A DNA stretch of 64,000 nucleotides from Candidatus Bathyarchaeota archaeon (GCA_026014465.1 JAOZID010000010.1:1522303-1586302); one strand, 5' to 3'. Shown: positions 24,495 to 34,208, numbered from the stretch's first letter. Program-made: numbers and translations. The notes: a model not told the origin generated them from the sequence alone.

Positions 24495-27296
24495 TTAGTG
24501 TGCTTCTCGTAATCCTTTAGTTATTGACTGGTCTTTTTTCTCGAAGGGAAGTTTTTGCTCTTTACTGTATTTCTCATATGTTTCTCGTAGAAAATCATGC
24601 CCTTCCCGTAAATACAATTGGCAAATTCTGTTCGCTTTTTCTTCTTGCCCAAATTCATACAATTTATTGACAATTTCTATGATCTGTTCTTTTTTATGCC
24701 ATATGAAATGTTTTTCTGTTGTCAATTTATAGAGTATTTCCCCTACGGCTTCGGGTGTTTTTGTTGTGTGTTGCAAAAGATATTCTGGCATTGAAAATAG
24801 ATGTTGTTCCTTTAGATGAGGGAGTGAAATCATTACTAAATTTAGAATCTCCTTATCTATCTTATCAACTAAAGAAAGCCACCATGCCAATTCAGCACGT
24901 ATATAATCGTATTTTCTGTTTTTTTGTTCACTTTCTAGGAAATCTACTATTTTTTTCCAAAGAGGTTTGATTTTTTTTATTTTGTCTTTATTTAGTTTTT
25001 TTCTTAATCTCCATATGAACCTTACAGTCTCCGCAAGATACTCTGTATTTTCGGTCTGAATTAGTTTAGCTACTAGACTGTTTTTGTCCAATGATTCCAA
25101 ATCGTTCAAGTAAGCGATGCATATTAGTTGAGGTAACTTAGCTGCTGAATTTTCGGGGAACTTGGCTTTTAATGCATATTCATAATGATTGTTTTCCCTG
25201 AGCAGGTGATACAAAGGTTTAGATAAATTGCTTGTGTAAAAAAGATAGCTTGAAAATCCGTCAATCCACTGTTGGCTGTTTTCCTGTGGAAATATCTTGT
25301 TGATGTTTTGGCTTAACCAATATTTATCTAAATAAGCAATTGTTGTGAGATGCTTTCCTAAGGTTATATTGAATTCGGTTGTCCTGTTGTTTAATAGGTG
25401 GTCATCAAAATATTTCCGTATCTCTTTTGGCCATTTTTGATCTGAATTTGTTTTGGCTAATGACGCGTATTTATATGAATAAGCTATCATAGCCGAATAT
25501 GTAACTCCTAACGCTGAATTCAAAACTCTGTTGATTATGTCTGATTCATTTCCACTTACTTCAGTCTTTACGTTTTTTCCAAGCAGTAATAAAATTTTTT
25601 CACATTTTTCCAACTGCTTGATGTCTAGTGTGTGCTCTTCATTGGTAATGTGACTTAGTATTAAATCGCCAACAATATATGCGATTTTATTTTTGTACGA
25701 GTTTGTTTCTCCTTTTTCTCCCAAAAAAGACTGTTTCGATATGAGTTTAAATATGAAATCAAGTATTTCCCGCCATGAAAGCTTTTCTCCCTTCTTGGTT
25801 ATTTCATATATTCCCCATAGAAGTCCGTACTGAAATTGTGGTGGAACATTTAAAAATGGACTTAAATCTGTGGCTAAGCTCTGATAATTCTCTATTACCG
25901 TTTTTCTAAAACTGCCTGCTGGACCTCCATACCCATCAAAAACCTCTTTGTCCTGCGGTGTCAATGTTCTTAAATAGTCTGCTATCTGATTGTTTGATCC
26001 ATTGGTCACTTCTTTTGGCAAGGGTTTTGAGTCATCAACTGTTTCAATCACTGCGCCTGAAGACCAATAAAGATACCCAGGGTGTTCGATTGGTGTAGAA
26101 TCAATCTGTGTGTACTCTTCATAGAGTTTTTTTATTTTTGGTTTATTTGATTCGATAACAGCTGTTAACCAAAACCTTTTTTCATGTACCCTATTTTTTT
26201 CCCCATCAGAGGAAACATTGTCTTCGGGTGGCTTGATTTTCTCTATCCATTCTATTAGTTTTTCGAATTCTTCAGTTGAAAAAAATTTGTAATTCGTTTT
26301 GAATAGCTCATAAACTTCGTGGGTTAACCCATGTTCGTCAAGGGGGTTGCCCTTCCATGACCACAATAAATGTCCTAGCTGTTTGTAGTGGTAATTTATT
26401 GTGTATATTCCTATTCTTTTTAGAATCTGTTGATGGCTTTTAATTAAATCTTTTGTGATGGCTTCTACTTTGGCAGGGGCTGCTTGTTCCAAAGCCGTCC
26501 TTAATACATATACTATTTGATCTCTGTAGCTATCTTCATCTGTTTGTGAACTCTTCTCAATTGTGTTGACCCAAAAGTCGTGGTTTTTGTTTCTGGCGTT
26601 GATTGCTTCAATTTGTTTTAGAATGACTTGTGCAATTTCTAATCCGCATATGTTAACTATTTTTTCTGTATATTTGTTAATTGCTTCTGATAGCCAATAT
26701 TTTTCCATTAGTGGTTTTTCTTGAAAGAAAAAATCTGTTTCATCCTTTGGTTTTATTATTATTTCAATAAGTTTTAGCAATAAAACCTTGTTTTTCGCTT
26801 CAATAAGGCGTGGAATTATTGATTCGTATATCTCGGATGAAATAGGGATGTGGTTAGCAAATTTGCTTGATAACGCTGTTTCTATAAATTGAATATACTT
26901 TTCTGAAATATGTTCAACAGGTAACCTGAAAACTGTTCTAATAACCATCCAATCTGTGTATGGATTTTGTACCCTCTGGCCCGTTTTTTCGTCTCTAAAA
27001 TCGATGATTGAATTAATGGTCTGAATTAATTGATGTAAAATGCCTTGGTTGAAGTCTTTTTCAATATGTTTCGCTACATTTTCTAAATAACCTAGGGCTG
27101 CCCAATAAGGATATGTATAGCTGTTGGTCTTTAGTTCGGGGGCTTTGTTGTTATTTGGTTCTAGATATTTACGTTTTTGTAACTCTTTAAACCATGGAAA
27201 TGGATTATCTGTCTCAGCAAGTTTTTTAAAAAACCTCCTTTTAAACGCGGGGTCTCTGGACACATTGAGAAAAATTCTTTCTACCTTGTCAGTCAT
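24495..27296 (-). CDS. Large helical-repeat protein of a SIR2-linked module
   Basis: The 933-residue product is almost entirely alpha-helical, with repeated helix pairs but no catalytic motif I can recognise. A segment near residue 620 (WPKEIRKYFDDHLLNNRTTE), followed by a W-x-x-G-F stretch and LLRENNHYEYAL, recalls the DUF4020-type C-terminal region of some large SIR2 proteins. This is a tentative comparison. Its ATG overlaps the stop of the SIR2 gene by four bases, so the two are translated together. Both genes are much richer in A/T than their neighbours, with AAA/ATT-rich codons, which points to transfer. A sensor or scaffold for the SIR2 effector is the most likely role (inference). Confidence 0.7.
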   Translation of the reverse strand: MTDKVERIFLNVSRDPAFKRRFFKKLAETDNPFPWFKELQKRKYLEPNNNKAPELKTNSYTYPYWAALGYLENVAKHIEKDFNQGILHQLIQTINSIIDFRDEKTGQRVQNPYTDWMVIRTVFRLPVEHISEKYIQFIETALSSKFANHIPISSEIYESIIPRLIEAKNKVLLLKLIEIIIKPKDETDFFFQEKPLMEKYWLSEAINKYTEKIVNICGLEIAQVILKQIEAINARNKNHDFWVNTIEKSSQTDEDSYRDQIVYVLRTALEQAAPAKVEAITKDLIKSHQQILKRIGIYTINYHYKQLGHLLWSWKGNPLDEHGLTHEVYELFKTNYKFFSTEEFEKLIEWIEKIKPPEDNVSSDGEKNRVHEKRFWLTAVIESNKPKIKKLYEEYTQIDSTPIEHPGYLYWSSGAVIETVDDSKPLPKEVTNGSNNQIADYLRTLTPQDKEVFDGYGGPAGSFRKTVIENYQSLATDLSPFLNVPPQFQYGLLWGIYEITKKGEKLSWREILDFIFKLISKQSFLGEKGETNSYKNKIAYIVGDLILSHITNEEHTLDIKQLEKCEKILLLLGKNVKTEVSGNESDIINRVLNSALGVTYSAMIAYSYKYASLAKTNSDQKWPKEIRKYFDDHLLNNRTTEFNITLGKHLTTIAYLDKYWLSQNINKIFPQENSQQWIDGFSSYLFYTSNLSKPLYHLLRENNHYEYALKAKFPENSAAKLPQLICIAYLNDLESLDKNSLVAKLIQTENTEYLAETVRFIWRLRKKLNKDKIKKIKPLWKKIVDFLESEQKNRKYDYIRAELAWWLSLVDKIDKEILNLVMISLPHLKEQHLFSMPEYLLQHTTKTPEAVGEILYKLTTEKHFIWHKKEQIIEIVNKLYEFGQEEKANRICQLYLREGHDFLRETYEKYSKEQKLPFEKKDQSITKGLREAH

Positions 27297-28211
27297 TCTA
27301 AGGTATCCACCGTTTCTTCCATCTCTTTAATATCTTCGTAAATAATTGGTGAAAGCTCCCTGAACTCTGTTTGCCATTTTTTAATCACTTTATGCAATTG
27401 TTTGTATCCTTCCTGGTCCTTTTTATAGCCAATAACGTTAATACCCATTGAATTGAAATAGGCTCTATCATATTTCAACAAATATTTTTCATCATTATAG
27501 TACGGTAAAAGAATCCAATGCTTTCTTTCTAAGTGTTCTTCTTCACTATATTTTTCAAGTAAAAAGTCAAGAACTTCATATTCATCCAAACCATACCCAA
27601 TAAAAACAACAGAATATTCACTAAAAATTTTCTTGAGAAATTCTCTAAACGCTTTATTTCTATATCTTCTAAAATATTCAGGCAATGTGAGCACTATTGA
27701 TTTTTCATCGTCAATTGTTCCATGTATTTTGTATAATTTATCCCGAACTATATTTTCAGGTGTGAATTCCTTATGGGTAATTCTTCCATCGAAAGTAGAA
27801 TCAAAATATTTGTCTATATTCGTAGTTAAATAAACAGCTGAGATGCCTGCTAATTCATTATATACGTTACAGCTTGTAAGAAGGTCTTGTTTTGCTTCTA
27901 GTGCCCTCTCGATCTCTACAATGAATTCTCTCAAGTTCCCCTCGTTTTCTACAAAAATGTTTCTACATATGGTTATGGTCTTTTTAGGATTATTTATTCG
28001 TAAGATACTCTCTTTCTCTTTGTACGTGATAATATTCGTTTTCGAAGCATTTTTCAACTAATTTCTTGGCTAAAGTATCCCATCCTGCGCACCCAATTAA
28101 CATTGATACTCCTGACCCTAAGAAAAAAGCTGCTTTCTTATCGTTTATTTTATCCCTTAATTCTGGAGGAATATCTGGTAGCTCTGGGATATCCACGCTT
28201 TCATTAGTCAA
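27293..28211 (-). pseudogene. SIR2-like domain gene with an internal frameshift
   Basis: Two overlapping frames together make one SIR2-type protein of ~300 residues. The first (28211 to 27990, TTG start) has the nucleotide-binding loop KKAAFFLGSGVSMLIGCAGW. The second (to 27293) carries the rest: ISAVYLTTNIDKYFD, YKIHGTIDDEKSIVLTLPEY, FREFLKKIFSEYSVVFIGYG and a C-terminal helix. These are the usual blocks of SIR2-like NADases in prokaryotic defence: GxG loop, TTNxD, HG, and F-x-G-x-S/G-x-x-D/E. The shift lies about 28010-28057, near short A runs (GAAAAATGC, CGAAAACG). It may be a real mutation, a programmed shift or an assembly error. The helical-repeat gene follows with a four-base overlap. 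Confidence 0.75.
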
Positions 28212-28252
28212 AGGGCTACACGTTTTTCATAATCTTATCCTTTATTTTAATT

Positions 28253-30355
28253 TTACTTATGGTGGATAGTGCCTTTTGAATTCGTTGTCTTCTTTGGGTT
28301 GCAGTCAGGATTGATGCATAGGTTCCATGGGCGTTTTCCGCGTAGCCAGACATGTACAGTTGACCAGCCGCAGTTTTTGCAGGTTTTACCCGAGGGTTTT
28401 ACGGTTCCTTTTTGGGGCAACGCAAACGAAGTCGTGCAGGTTCCTTGGAAATAGTTGGTGCATCCCGCAAACCGTTTTTTAGTTTTCTTCGAATGCAAAA
28501 TCACCAGTTTTCCATCCGCGCAGGTGGGGCATTTGCCTATTACTTTCTCCTCCAATTTGGCTTGCACTACCGCTTGGCTAAGCTGCTCCCCTATCGCCTT
28601 CTCATTTTCCTTCAACGCCGCCGTCACAGGCTTAAGTGCCTCCACAGCATCCGCAACAACCCCCCCTTTAGATTCTTCCCCACGCTGAATCCTCTCCATC
28701 CTCTCCTCCAACGTCCGCGTAAACTCTAACGAAACCACCGACGGACAATACTTCCCCAAAACCTCTGTTACTTCAAACCCCAAATCCGTCACCGCGATTT
28801 TGTCGCTGGCAATGTAGTTTCGGTCATACAATGTTTGGATGATGCCTGCGCGTGTGGCTTTGGTTCCTATGTTGCCCTGCTCCATTTTGCGAAGGATACT
28901 GCCTGGGTTGTATCTGGCTGGTGGCTTGGTGAACTCGTTTTTAACCGAGATTCTCTTTACCCCTACGTTTTCGCCTTTGCTCATAGGCGGCAGCATCGTG
29001 TCTTGCAAACGCATAAACGGTTGATAAAAAACCAGCCAGCCCTCCTCCACCGTCTGCTTACCCTCCGCCACAAACCGCTCCCCCGCAACATCAAACGTCG
29101 CCTTAACGCTTAGGCGCACCGCGGGCTCGCCAAAAACCGCAAAAAACCTGTGCACCACCAAATTCCAAATGTTCTTCTCCATGGCTGTTAGGGGCTTTTT
29201 GGGAAGTTTGCCTGTGGGGTAGATGGCGGGGTGGGCGGGGTCTTGCTTTTTTCCCTGCGTGGGCTTTAGTGTTGGTTTGGATAAGAGAGTTCCTGCAAGG
29301 TTTGTGTACTCGCGTACGGCTGAGAGCTTTTGCAGAATTTTCTTGTAGCCTATGCTTGGGGGGAGTTTTTGGCTGCTGGTTCGCGGATACGAAATCAACG
29401 CGTCCAAGTAGAGCCTTTGGGCAATGCTTAACGTACGCATAGGAGTGTACCTAAAAAATTTGTACGCTTCAGATTGCAAAGCCCCTAAATCAAACGGCAC
29501 AGGCGGCATCTGCAAAACCCTGCTGGACTCCACTGCTTCAACTTCGCCGCTTTTCCCCCTGCACTTATCTGCTACTGCTTTGGCATACTTTTTCACTTCA
29601 AAAACCTTCGTGGCGTGCTCTGCAACTGTAGTTTCTTCGCCGATTTGCAGCTTCGCGTGTATGCTCCAGTACGGCGTGGGCACAAAACAGCTTATTGCTT
29701 TTTCGCGTGTGGCTAAGAATTTTAGGGTGGGTCCTTGTACGCGTCCTGTGCTTAGGGTGGCGTAGTGGTTGCTGTAGTTTTTTGCGGCTGTGGTTAGGGC
29801 GCGTGAGAGGTTTATGCCGTAGAGCCAATCTATTTCGTGGCGTGCTAACCCTGCTTCTATTAACGCAAAATCTAGGTGCGGAAGCAAGTTTTCGTAGGCG
29901 CTTTGCAGTTCTTCTTTTGTTAAGGTGGAATATTTCATGCGTTTTGCCGATTGGTCTTTGCCGTTGCAGGTGTACTTTAGTATGCAGTACCCGATTATGC
30001 TGCCTTCTATATCATAGTCGCAGGCATCAACAAATTCATCCGCGTTTTGCGCAAGGACCGATATCGCCTGCAGCCAACCCCTAACCCTCTGAGCTTTACG
30101 TTCCACCTCATAACGCGGTGCCCACTTCAAATCAAAAACAGGGTACCTGCTGCGTTTCTTTTGGCTAGTCACCGTGTAAAGGTGCCCTAACGCGGGAACA
30201 ACCACGACTTTTTTGTCTCTTTGCGCTTCATAGTATGGCACGCCGTTTTGCTGCATCCGCCTTGGGTGCCCCTGAATATCTATAGCAGAAGCTATCTGGC
30301 TGGCTGCATCTGGTTTTTCCGTGACAATAAGCGTGTACTTTTGCACTTGCCCCAC
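28253..30355 (-). CDS. topA: DNA topoisomerase I (type IA, archaeal TopA)
   Basis: This enzyme relaxes negative supercoils through a 5'-phosphotyrosine intermediate. The TOPRIM domain is at the N-terminus (TLIVTEKPDAASQIASAI; DACDYDIEGSIIGY with the acidic triad). The catalytic Tyr lies in ALISYPRTSSQKLPPS near residue 320. C-terminal zinc ribbons are CPTCADGKLVI...CTNYFQGTC and CKNCGWSTVHVW...CINPDC. At 700 residues it is of normal length. The start is GTG at 30355; a second GTG nine bases later is possible. The AT-rich SIR2 island begins right after its stop. Confidence 0.95.
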   Translation of the reverse strand: MGQVQKYTLIVTEKPDAASQIASAIDIQGHPRRMQQNGVPYYEAQRDKKVVVVPALGHLYTVTSQKKRSRYPVFDLKWAPRYEVERKAQRVRGWLQAISVLAQNADEFVDACDYDIEGSIIGYCILKYTCNGKDQSAKRMKYSTLTKEELQSAYENLLPHLDFALIEAGLARHEIDWLYGINLSRALTTAAKNYSNHYATLSTGRVQGPTLKFLATREKAISCFVPTPYWSIHAKLQIGEETTVAEHATKVFEVKKYAKAVADKCRGKSGEVEAVESSRVLQMPPVPFDLGALQSEAYKFFRYTPMRTLSIAQRLYLDALISYPRTSSQKLPPSIGYKKILQKLSAVREYTNLAGTLLSKPTLKPTQGKKQDPAHPAIYPTGKLPKKPLTAMEKNIWNLVVHRFFAVFGEPAVRLSVKATFDVAGERFVAEGKQTVEEGWLVFYQPFMRLQDTMLPPMSKGENVGVKRISVKNEFTKPPARYNPGSILRKMEQGNIGTKATRAGIIQTLYDRNYIASDKIAVTDLGFEVTEVLGKYCPSVVSLEFTRTLEERMERIQRGEESKGGVVADAVEALKPVTAALKENEKAIGEQLSQAVVQAKLEEKVIGKCPTCADGKLVILHSKKTKKRFAGCTNYFQGTCTTSFALPQKGTVKPSGKTCKNCGWSTVHVWLRGKRPWNLCINPDCNPKKTTNSKGTIHHK

Positions 30356-30547
30356 TACATCCTTAACTCAATACTTGCTGCTCAAATAAGACTTCTCAGC
30401 TAAACCCGCAGGCACTCCAAACCTGTTTTCGTACAGAACCCTTCTTGCCTGCAATAGTTTGCATCTGAACGCCAAGCAAGCCTTTGAAATGTAGCAACTG
30501 ATAAATACGTTGTAGCGCTTCTTTCCATAAATCGCGAGGAAAACAAG

Positions 30548-30712
30548 ATGCCGCAACGTGTCATATGCAATGATTGTAGCTTCTTGCTATACGAAGGTCC
30601 CGAGTTAAAACCTCCAGATGAAATAATCCACAAACACGGCGGCAAATGCCCCAGATGCGGCAAAAAGCTGTCTTTGCTGCCCATAAACGTTGAAGTGAAA
30701 CCCTCGAAATAA
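30548..30712 (+). CDS. 54-residue zinc-ribbon protein
   Basis: A short frame starts with ATG eight bases after a GAGG site. It encodes MPQRVICNDCSFLLYEGPEL, a hydrophilic linker, then GGKCPRCGKKLSLLPI. The two CxxC knuckles ~30 residues apart make a rubredoxin-like zinc ribbon. It is divergent from topA and upstream of stt3 on the same strand. The function is unknown; such ribbons often bind RNA polymerase, ribosome or nucleic acid. Confidence 0.75.
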   Translation: MPQRVICNDCSFLLYEGPELKPPDEIIHKHGGKCPRCGKKLSLLPINVEVKPSK

Positions 30713-30937
30713 CGCTTTATTCTTGTAAAACGCTTCTTTTTTGCTTCTTTTGCGGCTTGCTGCTAACAATGTTTTGCTGCGCTGTTTTCTTTTTCTTTGG
30801 CTGTTTTTGCTGTTTTCTCTATCTTTGCGTTTGCAGAGTCTATTGTGATTTCTTGGAAAAGGCATATATGACTGGCATTGTGATATAACCCAATAACCGT
30901 AAAAATAATAAACTTCGCAACTAATCTGTGAGAAGAG

Positions 30938-33193
30938 ATGGCATATATGGGGATGAAGCAGTCGCTTTCGAGAAGTTTCAAGGGTTTAGGGAAATTGCAG
31001 GCAAACAACGGTGCAATTCTGACCTTTACCGCGTTGATTTTGATTGTACTTATCGCTTTTACTGTACGCGCTTTACCTATTCGTTGGGAGATTCCTTCGG
31101 GTACGCTGGGGCTTAACGAGTTTGACCCCTACTACCAGTACTCATTAACCAACCACATGGTAAACGACGGTTTGCTCTCCCCATACTATCCTGAGCCATG
31201 GGTTAACTATCAGCAGATGCATCCGTTTGGACTGGACATGTCTCGTTCCCTGCCTTCTTTACCCATGACAGCTGCTGTACTGTACAGTGTTGTCTCGGGG
31301 TTAGGCGTAAATGTTGATTTAATGTCGTTCTGTGCACTTCTGGCGCCGATTCTTGGTGCTCTTGCCGTGTTCATCTTATACTTTGTCGGAAAAGACATGG
31401 GCGGAAAAACTGTTGGTTTGCTCTCTGCCCTTGTTTTAGCCCTAAGCCCCTCCGTTATCCAGCGGTCTTCCTTGGGCTTTTTCGATACAGAAACTGTTGG
31501 CATAGTTTCTCTTTTGCTGTTCATATTCTTCTTTTTGAGGGCAATTGAGCATAAGCGTTCGCTGCGTTCTATGATGCTTTACTCCGTGGGCGCAGCTTTA
31601 GCCTTAGCCTACTTCGCAGCTGGCTGGGGCGCAGCTTACTTCCTAATTGACCTCGTCGCGCTCTTCGTATTCATGATGCTTTTGCTTAAACGCTACAGCC
31701 AAAGACTCCTGCTCTCATACAGCATAACCTTCGGTTTGGGACTTTTCCTAGCCATCAACGTTCCCCTGCTCTCCCCCACTTACCTAACAACCGCAACTAT
31801 CCTGCCCGTAGCAGGCGTTTTTGCTCTGCTTTGCTTAGCCGAAGTTATGCGCTCACAAATAGCTCCTAAAACCAAAACCATGATAACCGCCGCCTTTTTG
31901 GTGGTTTTGGTCGCTGGCTTTGTTGCCCTTATCGGCTTGGGCACAACTGACATAGCCGGCAAATTCCTCTCCGTACTTGATCCCTTCGAGCGTGCAAGCC
32001 AGCCCCTAATCGAATCCGTAGCAGAACACCGAATCACTGCCTGGGGCTCAATGTACTACGAACTAGGCATAAGCATCCTGTTCTTCCTAACCGGCATGTA
32101 CTTCACCGTAAAGAACCCCACAAACCGAAACGTGTTCCTAATCCTCTTTGGCTTGACAACTCTGTACTTCGCTAGCTCCATGGTGCGTTTGCTTGTCTTG
32201 CTTGCTCCTGCCTTCGCGCTGTTGCTCGCTGTGGGAGTTGTTGGCATGCTAAAACCCTTCAGTGCTACCCTCAAGGAATCCGCAGTACGCGCCAGCGTAA
32301 AATCCAAACGCAGCATCAAACGCGTAAGCAAAGAATACGGCGCACTGGCAATCCTCATAATCTTCTTCCTGCTCATGTCCAACTACGCATTCACCATAAC
32401 CAACGGCGGCACCCCCAGAGTTTACAACGCAGTCTACACCCCCATCACATTAAGCTCCGCAAGCCTCCCCCTCATCCCAAACGAACCCCTCCCAGAATGG
32501 GTAAACATGCTAAGCTACACCCGAACCAACCTAGACTCCACTTCCGTTGTCAGCAGCTGGTGGGACTACGGCTACTGGCTGGGAATCTTTGGCAACGTAA
32601 CCACACTTTGCGATAACTCTACTGTAAACGCCACACAAATCGAAAACGTAGGCTACAGCATGATGGCAAACGAAAACCATTCCCTGCAGATGCTTGAAAC
32701 TTACGACGCCGAATACGTCCTCGTGTTCACTACTTTGCAGTTGCAAGTTACAAACGACGGCACCTTAGCAGGCGTGCAGTTTGCAGGTTATGGCGACGAA
32801 GGCAAATGGGTCTGGATGGCAGACATTTCAGGCAACGCTAAAGACCGCTTTATAGACGCGGGCTTTATGACTGATGATTATCAGTGGTCAAGCAAGGTCG
32901 ATTTTGGCTACAACGAAACCAGCGGTGTGAGCGAATGGAACGATATGGGTTTGAACTCGACAATCTATAAGCTGATGAGCTACGCTGAAAGCCAGTGGGC
33001 AGAAGAGTACGGTGTAACTACAGCTGAAACAGTTTCCATTCCCGAATACTTCACCCCCACATACATCTCCGGCTTAGAAATAACCCCCGAAGAAGCCTAC
33101 CAGCAATACGGCTGGCTAATCCCGCTGGTTTGCCTCTACCACATTGACTGGGACGCCTACTACGCCGCAAACCCCGCAACCACCAGCCCATAG
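30938..33193 (+). CDS. aglB: Oligosaccharyltransferase catalytic subunit STT3/AglB
   Basis: AglB transfers a lipid-linked oligosaccharide to Asn in N-x-S/T sequons outside the cell. The 751-residue protein has a multi-helix membrane part and a soluble C-terminal domain. The first external loop carries LNEFDPYYQY, with the catalytic metal-binding Asp. A later loop has FFDTETVGI, the second DxD-like motif. The soluble domain begins near SSWWDYGYWLGIFGN, the hallmark WWDYG. It is the first gene of a unit with a GPT-type transferase, consistent with glycan assembly and transfer. An OST3/6-like candidate partner lies at 23.8 kb. Confidence 0.95.
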   Translation: MAYMGMKQSLSRSFKGLGKLQANNGAILTFTALILIVLIAFTVRALPIRWEIPSGTLGLNEFDPYYQYSLTNHMVNDGLLSPYYPEPWVNYQQMHPFGLDMSRSLPSLPMTAAVLYSVVSGLGVNVDLMSFCALLAPILGALAVFILYFVGKDMGGKTVGLLSALVLALSPSVIQRSSLGFFDTETVGIVSLLLFIFFFLRAIEHKRSLRSMMLYSVGAALALAYFAAGWGAAYFLIDLVALFVFMMLLLKRYSQRLLLSYSITFGLGLFLAINVPLLSPTYLTTATILPVAGVFALLCLAEVMRSQIAPKTKTMITAAFLVVLVAGFVALIGLGTTDIAGKFLSVLDPFERASQPLIESVAEHRITAWGSMYYELGISILFFLTGMYFTVKNPTNRNVFLILFGLTTLYFASSMVRLLVLLAPAFALLLAVGVVGMLKPFSATLKESAVRASVKSKRSIKRVSKEYGALAILIIFFLLMSNYAFTITNGGTPRVYNAVYTPITLSSASLPLIPNEPLPEWVNMLSYTRTNLDSTSVVSSWWDYGYWLGIFGNVTTLCDNSTVNATQIENVGYSMMANENHSLQMLETYDAEYVLVFTTLQLQVTNDGTLAGVQFAGYGDEGKWVWMADISGNAKDRFIDAGFMTDDYQWSSKVDFGYNETSGVSEWNDMGLNSTIYKLMSYAESQWAEEYGVTTAETVSIPEYFTPTYISGLEITPEEAYQQYGWLIPLVCLYHIDWDAYYAANPATTSP

Positions 33194-33205
33194 AGTGACA
33201 CAAAC

Positions 33206-34066
33206 GTGTGGCCCAAGGTTCCCGACCAACACAAACCCGGAAACCCACTTGTACCGTGGGGTCTAGGCGTGGTCTACGTCCTATTCGCCACCGTCTACAT
33301 TTTTCTTATTTATTTTCTTGACCCTACAACCGCTAATGGCGTCTCTGCGCCCCTAACCTTAGCTGTATGCATCTTGTTTGGCGGCTTCATGGGCATGCTA
33401 GATGACTGGGTGGATTTGAAATGGCGCTACAAAACCTTCATGCCGCTCATCGCCGCGTTGCCGCTGATGTATTTTGTCATGGAAAACCCTGCCATGCGAA
33501 CCTCCATAACCCTCCCCTTCATGGGCATGGTACAGTTTGGCGAACTATACTACTTCCTAATAATACCCCTGCTGGTCATGGTAATAACCAACACCATAAA
33601 CATGCTCGGCGGACTCAACGGACTAGAAACCATCTGCCCCGCAATAATTCTCATCGGGCTCATGGCTTTGTCCACGCCTGATTTCCAGATACTCATGATT
33701 GGACCCCTAATTGTCTGGCTCATTTTGGGTGTCCTTAACTTCCAAGGCAAACTCTTTGTGGGCAACACAGGCTCTTTTGCCATTGGTTTGACCATAGCCG
33801 CGTTTGCCGTGCTAACCGACCTTAAATCCAGTCTGCTCATATCCATCCTGCCCTACGTCTTCAACTCCTCACTCATCCTGCTAACTGTTTTCATAACTCG
33901 CAAAAAAGCCGTAGTCAAATTCGACGGCAAAAAATTAGAAGCCAACCACAGACGCAGCCTAGTCACCCTCATCACCTACAAACGCCCCCTCACCGAAAAA
34001 CAAGTCGTCATCATAATCAGCGCAATCATCGCAGTCTTCACAGCAATAACCCTCATCATCACCTAA
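33206..34066 (+). CDS. GPT/MraY-type glycosyltransferase (glycosyl-1-phosphate transferase)
   Basis: This membrane enzyme family moves a sugar-1-phosphate from a UDP-sugar to dolichyl or polyprenyl phosphate, the first step in lipid-linked glycan assembly. The 286-residue protein shows DQHKPGNPLVPWGLGV near residue 5 and GFMGMLDDWVDLKWRYKTFM with the conserved Asp pair. NMLGGLNGLETICP and KLFVGNTGSFAIGLTIA follow. About eight helices are visible; the helix that usually precedes the HKP motif is missing. The GTG start lies 12 bases after the AglB stop in the same frame. AglH (UDP-GlcNAc) is the closest functional analogue. Confidence 0.88.
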   Translation: MWPKVPDQHKPGNPLVPWGLGVVYVLFATVYIFLIYFLDPTTANGVSAPLTLAVCILFGGFMGMLDDWVDLKWRYKTFMPLIAALPLMYFVMENPAMRTSITLPFMGMVQFGELYYFLIIPLLVMVITNTINMLGGLNGLETICPAIILIGLMALSTPDFQILMIGPLIVWLILGVLNFQGKLFVGNTGSFAIGLTIAAFAVLTDLKSSLLISILPYVFNSSLILLTVFITRKKAVVKFDGKKLEANHRRSLVTLITYKRPLTEKQVVIIISAIIAVFTAITLIIT

Positions 34067-34208
34067 CAACACCAAACCCGAAAAACACGAACGCCACGCT
34101 TTTTACAGCAACAAACAAAAGCACTAAACTGGCAACTTGACGTATGCGTGTTAGATGAGAAGCTTTATTATTCTAAACCTCTGATTGACCTGAAAAGGAA
34201 GTAAAAAC

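Noticed and set aside
24495-24525. Target-site duplication flanking the SIR2 island
   Set aside because: I could not find a convincing direct repeat between 24480-24520 and 28215-28260, so no integration mechanism is claimed.
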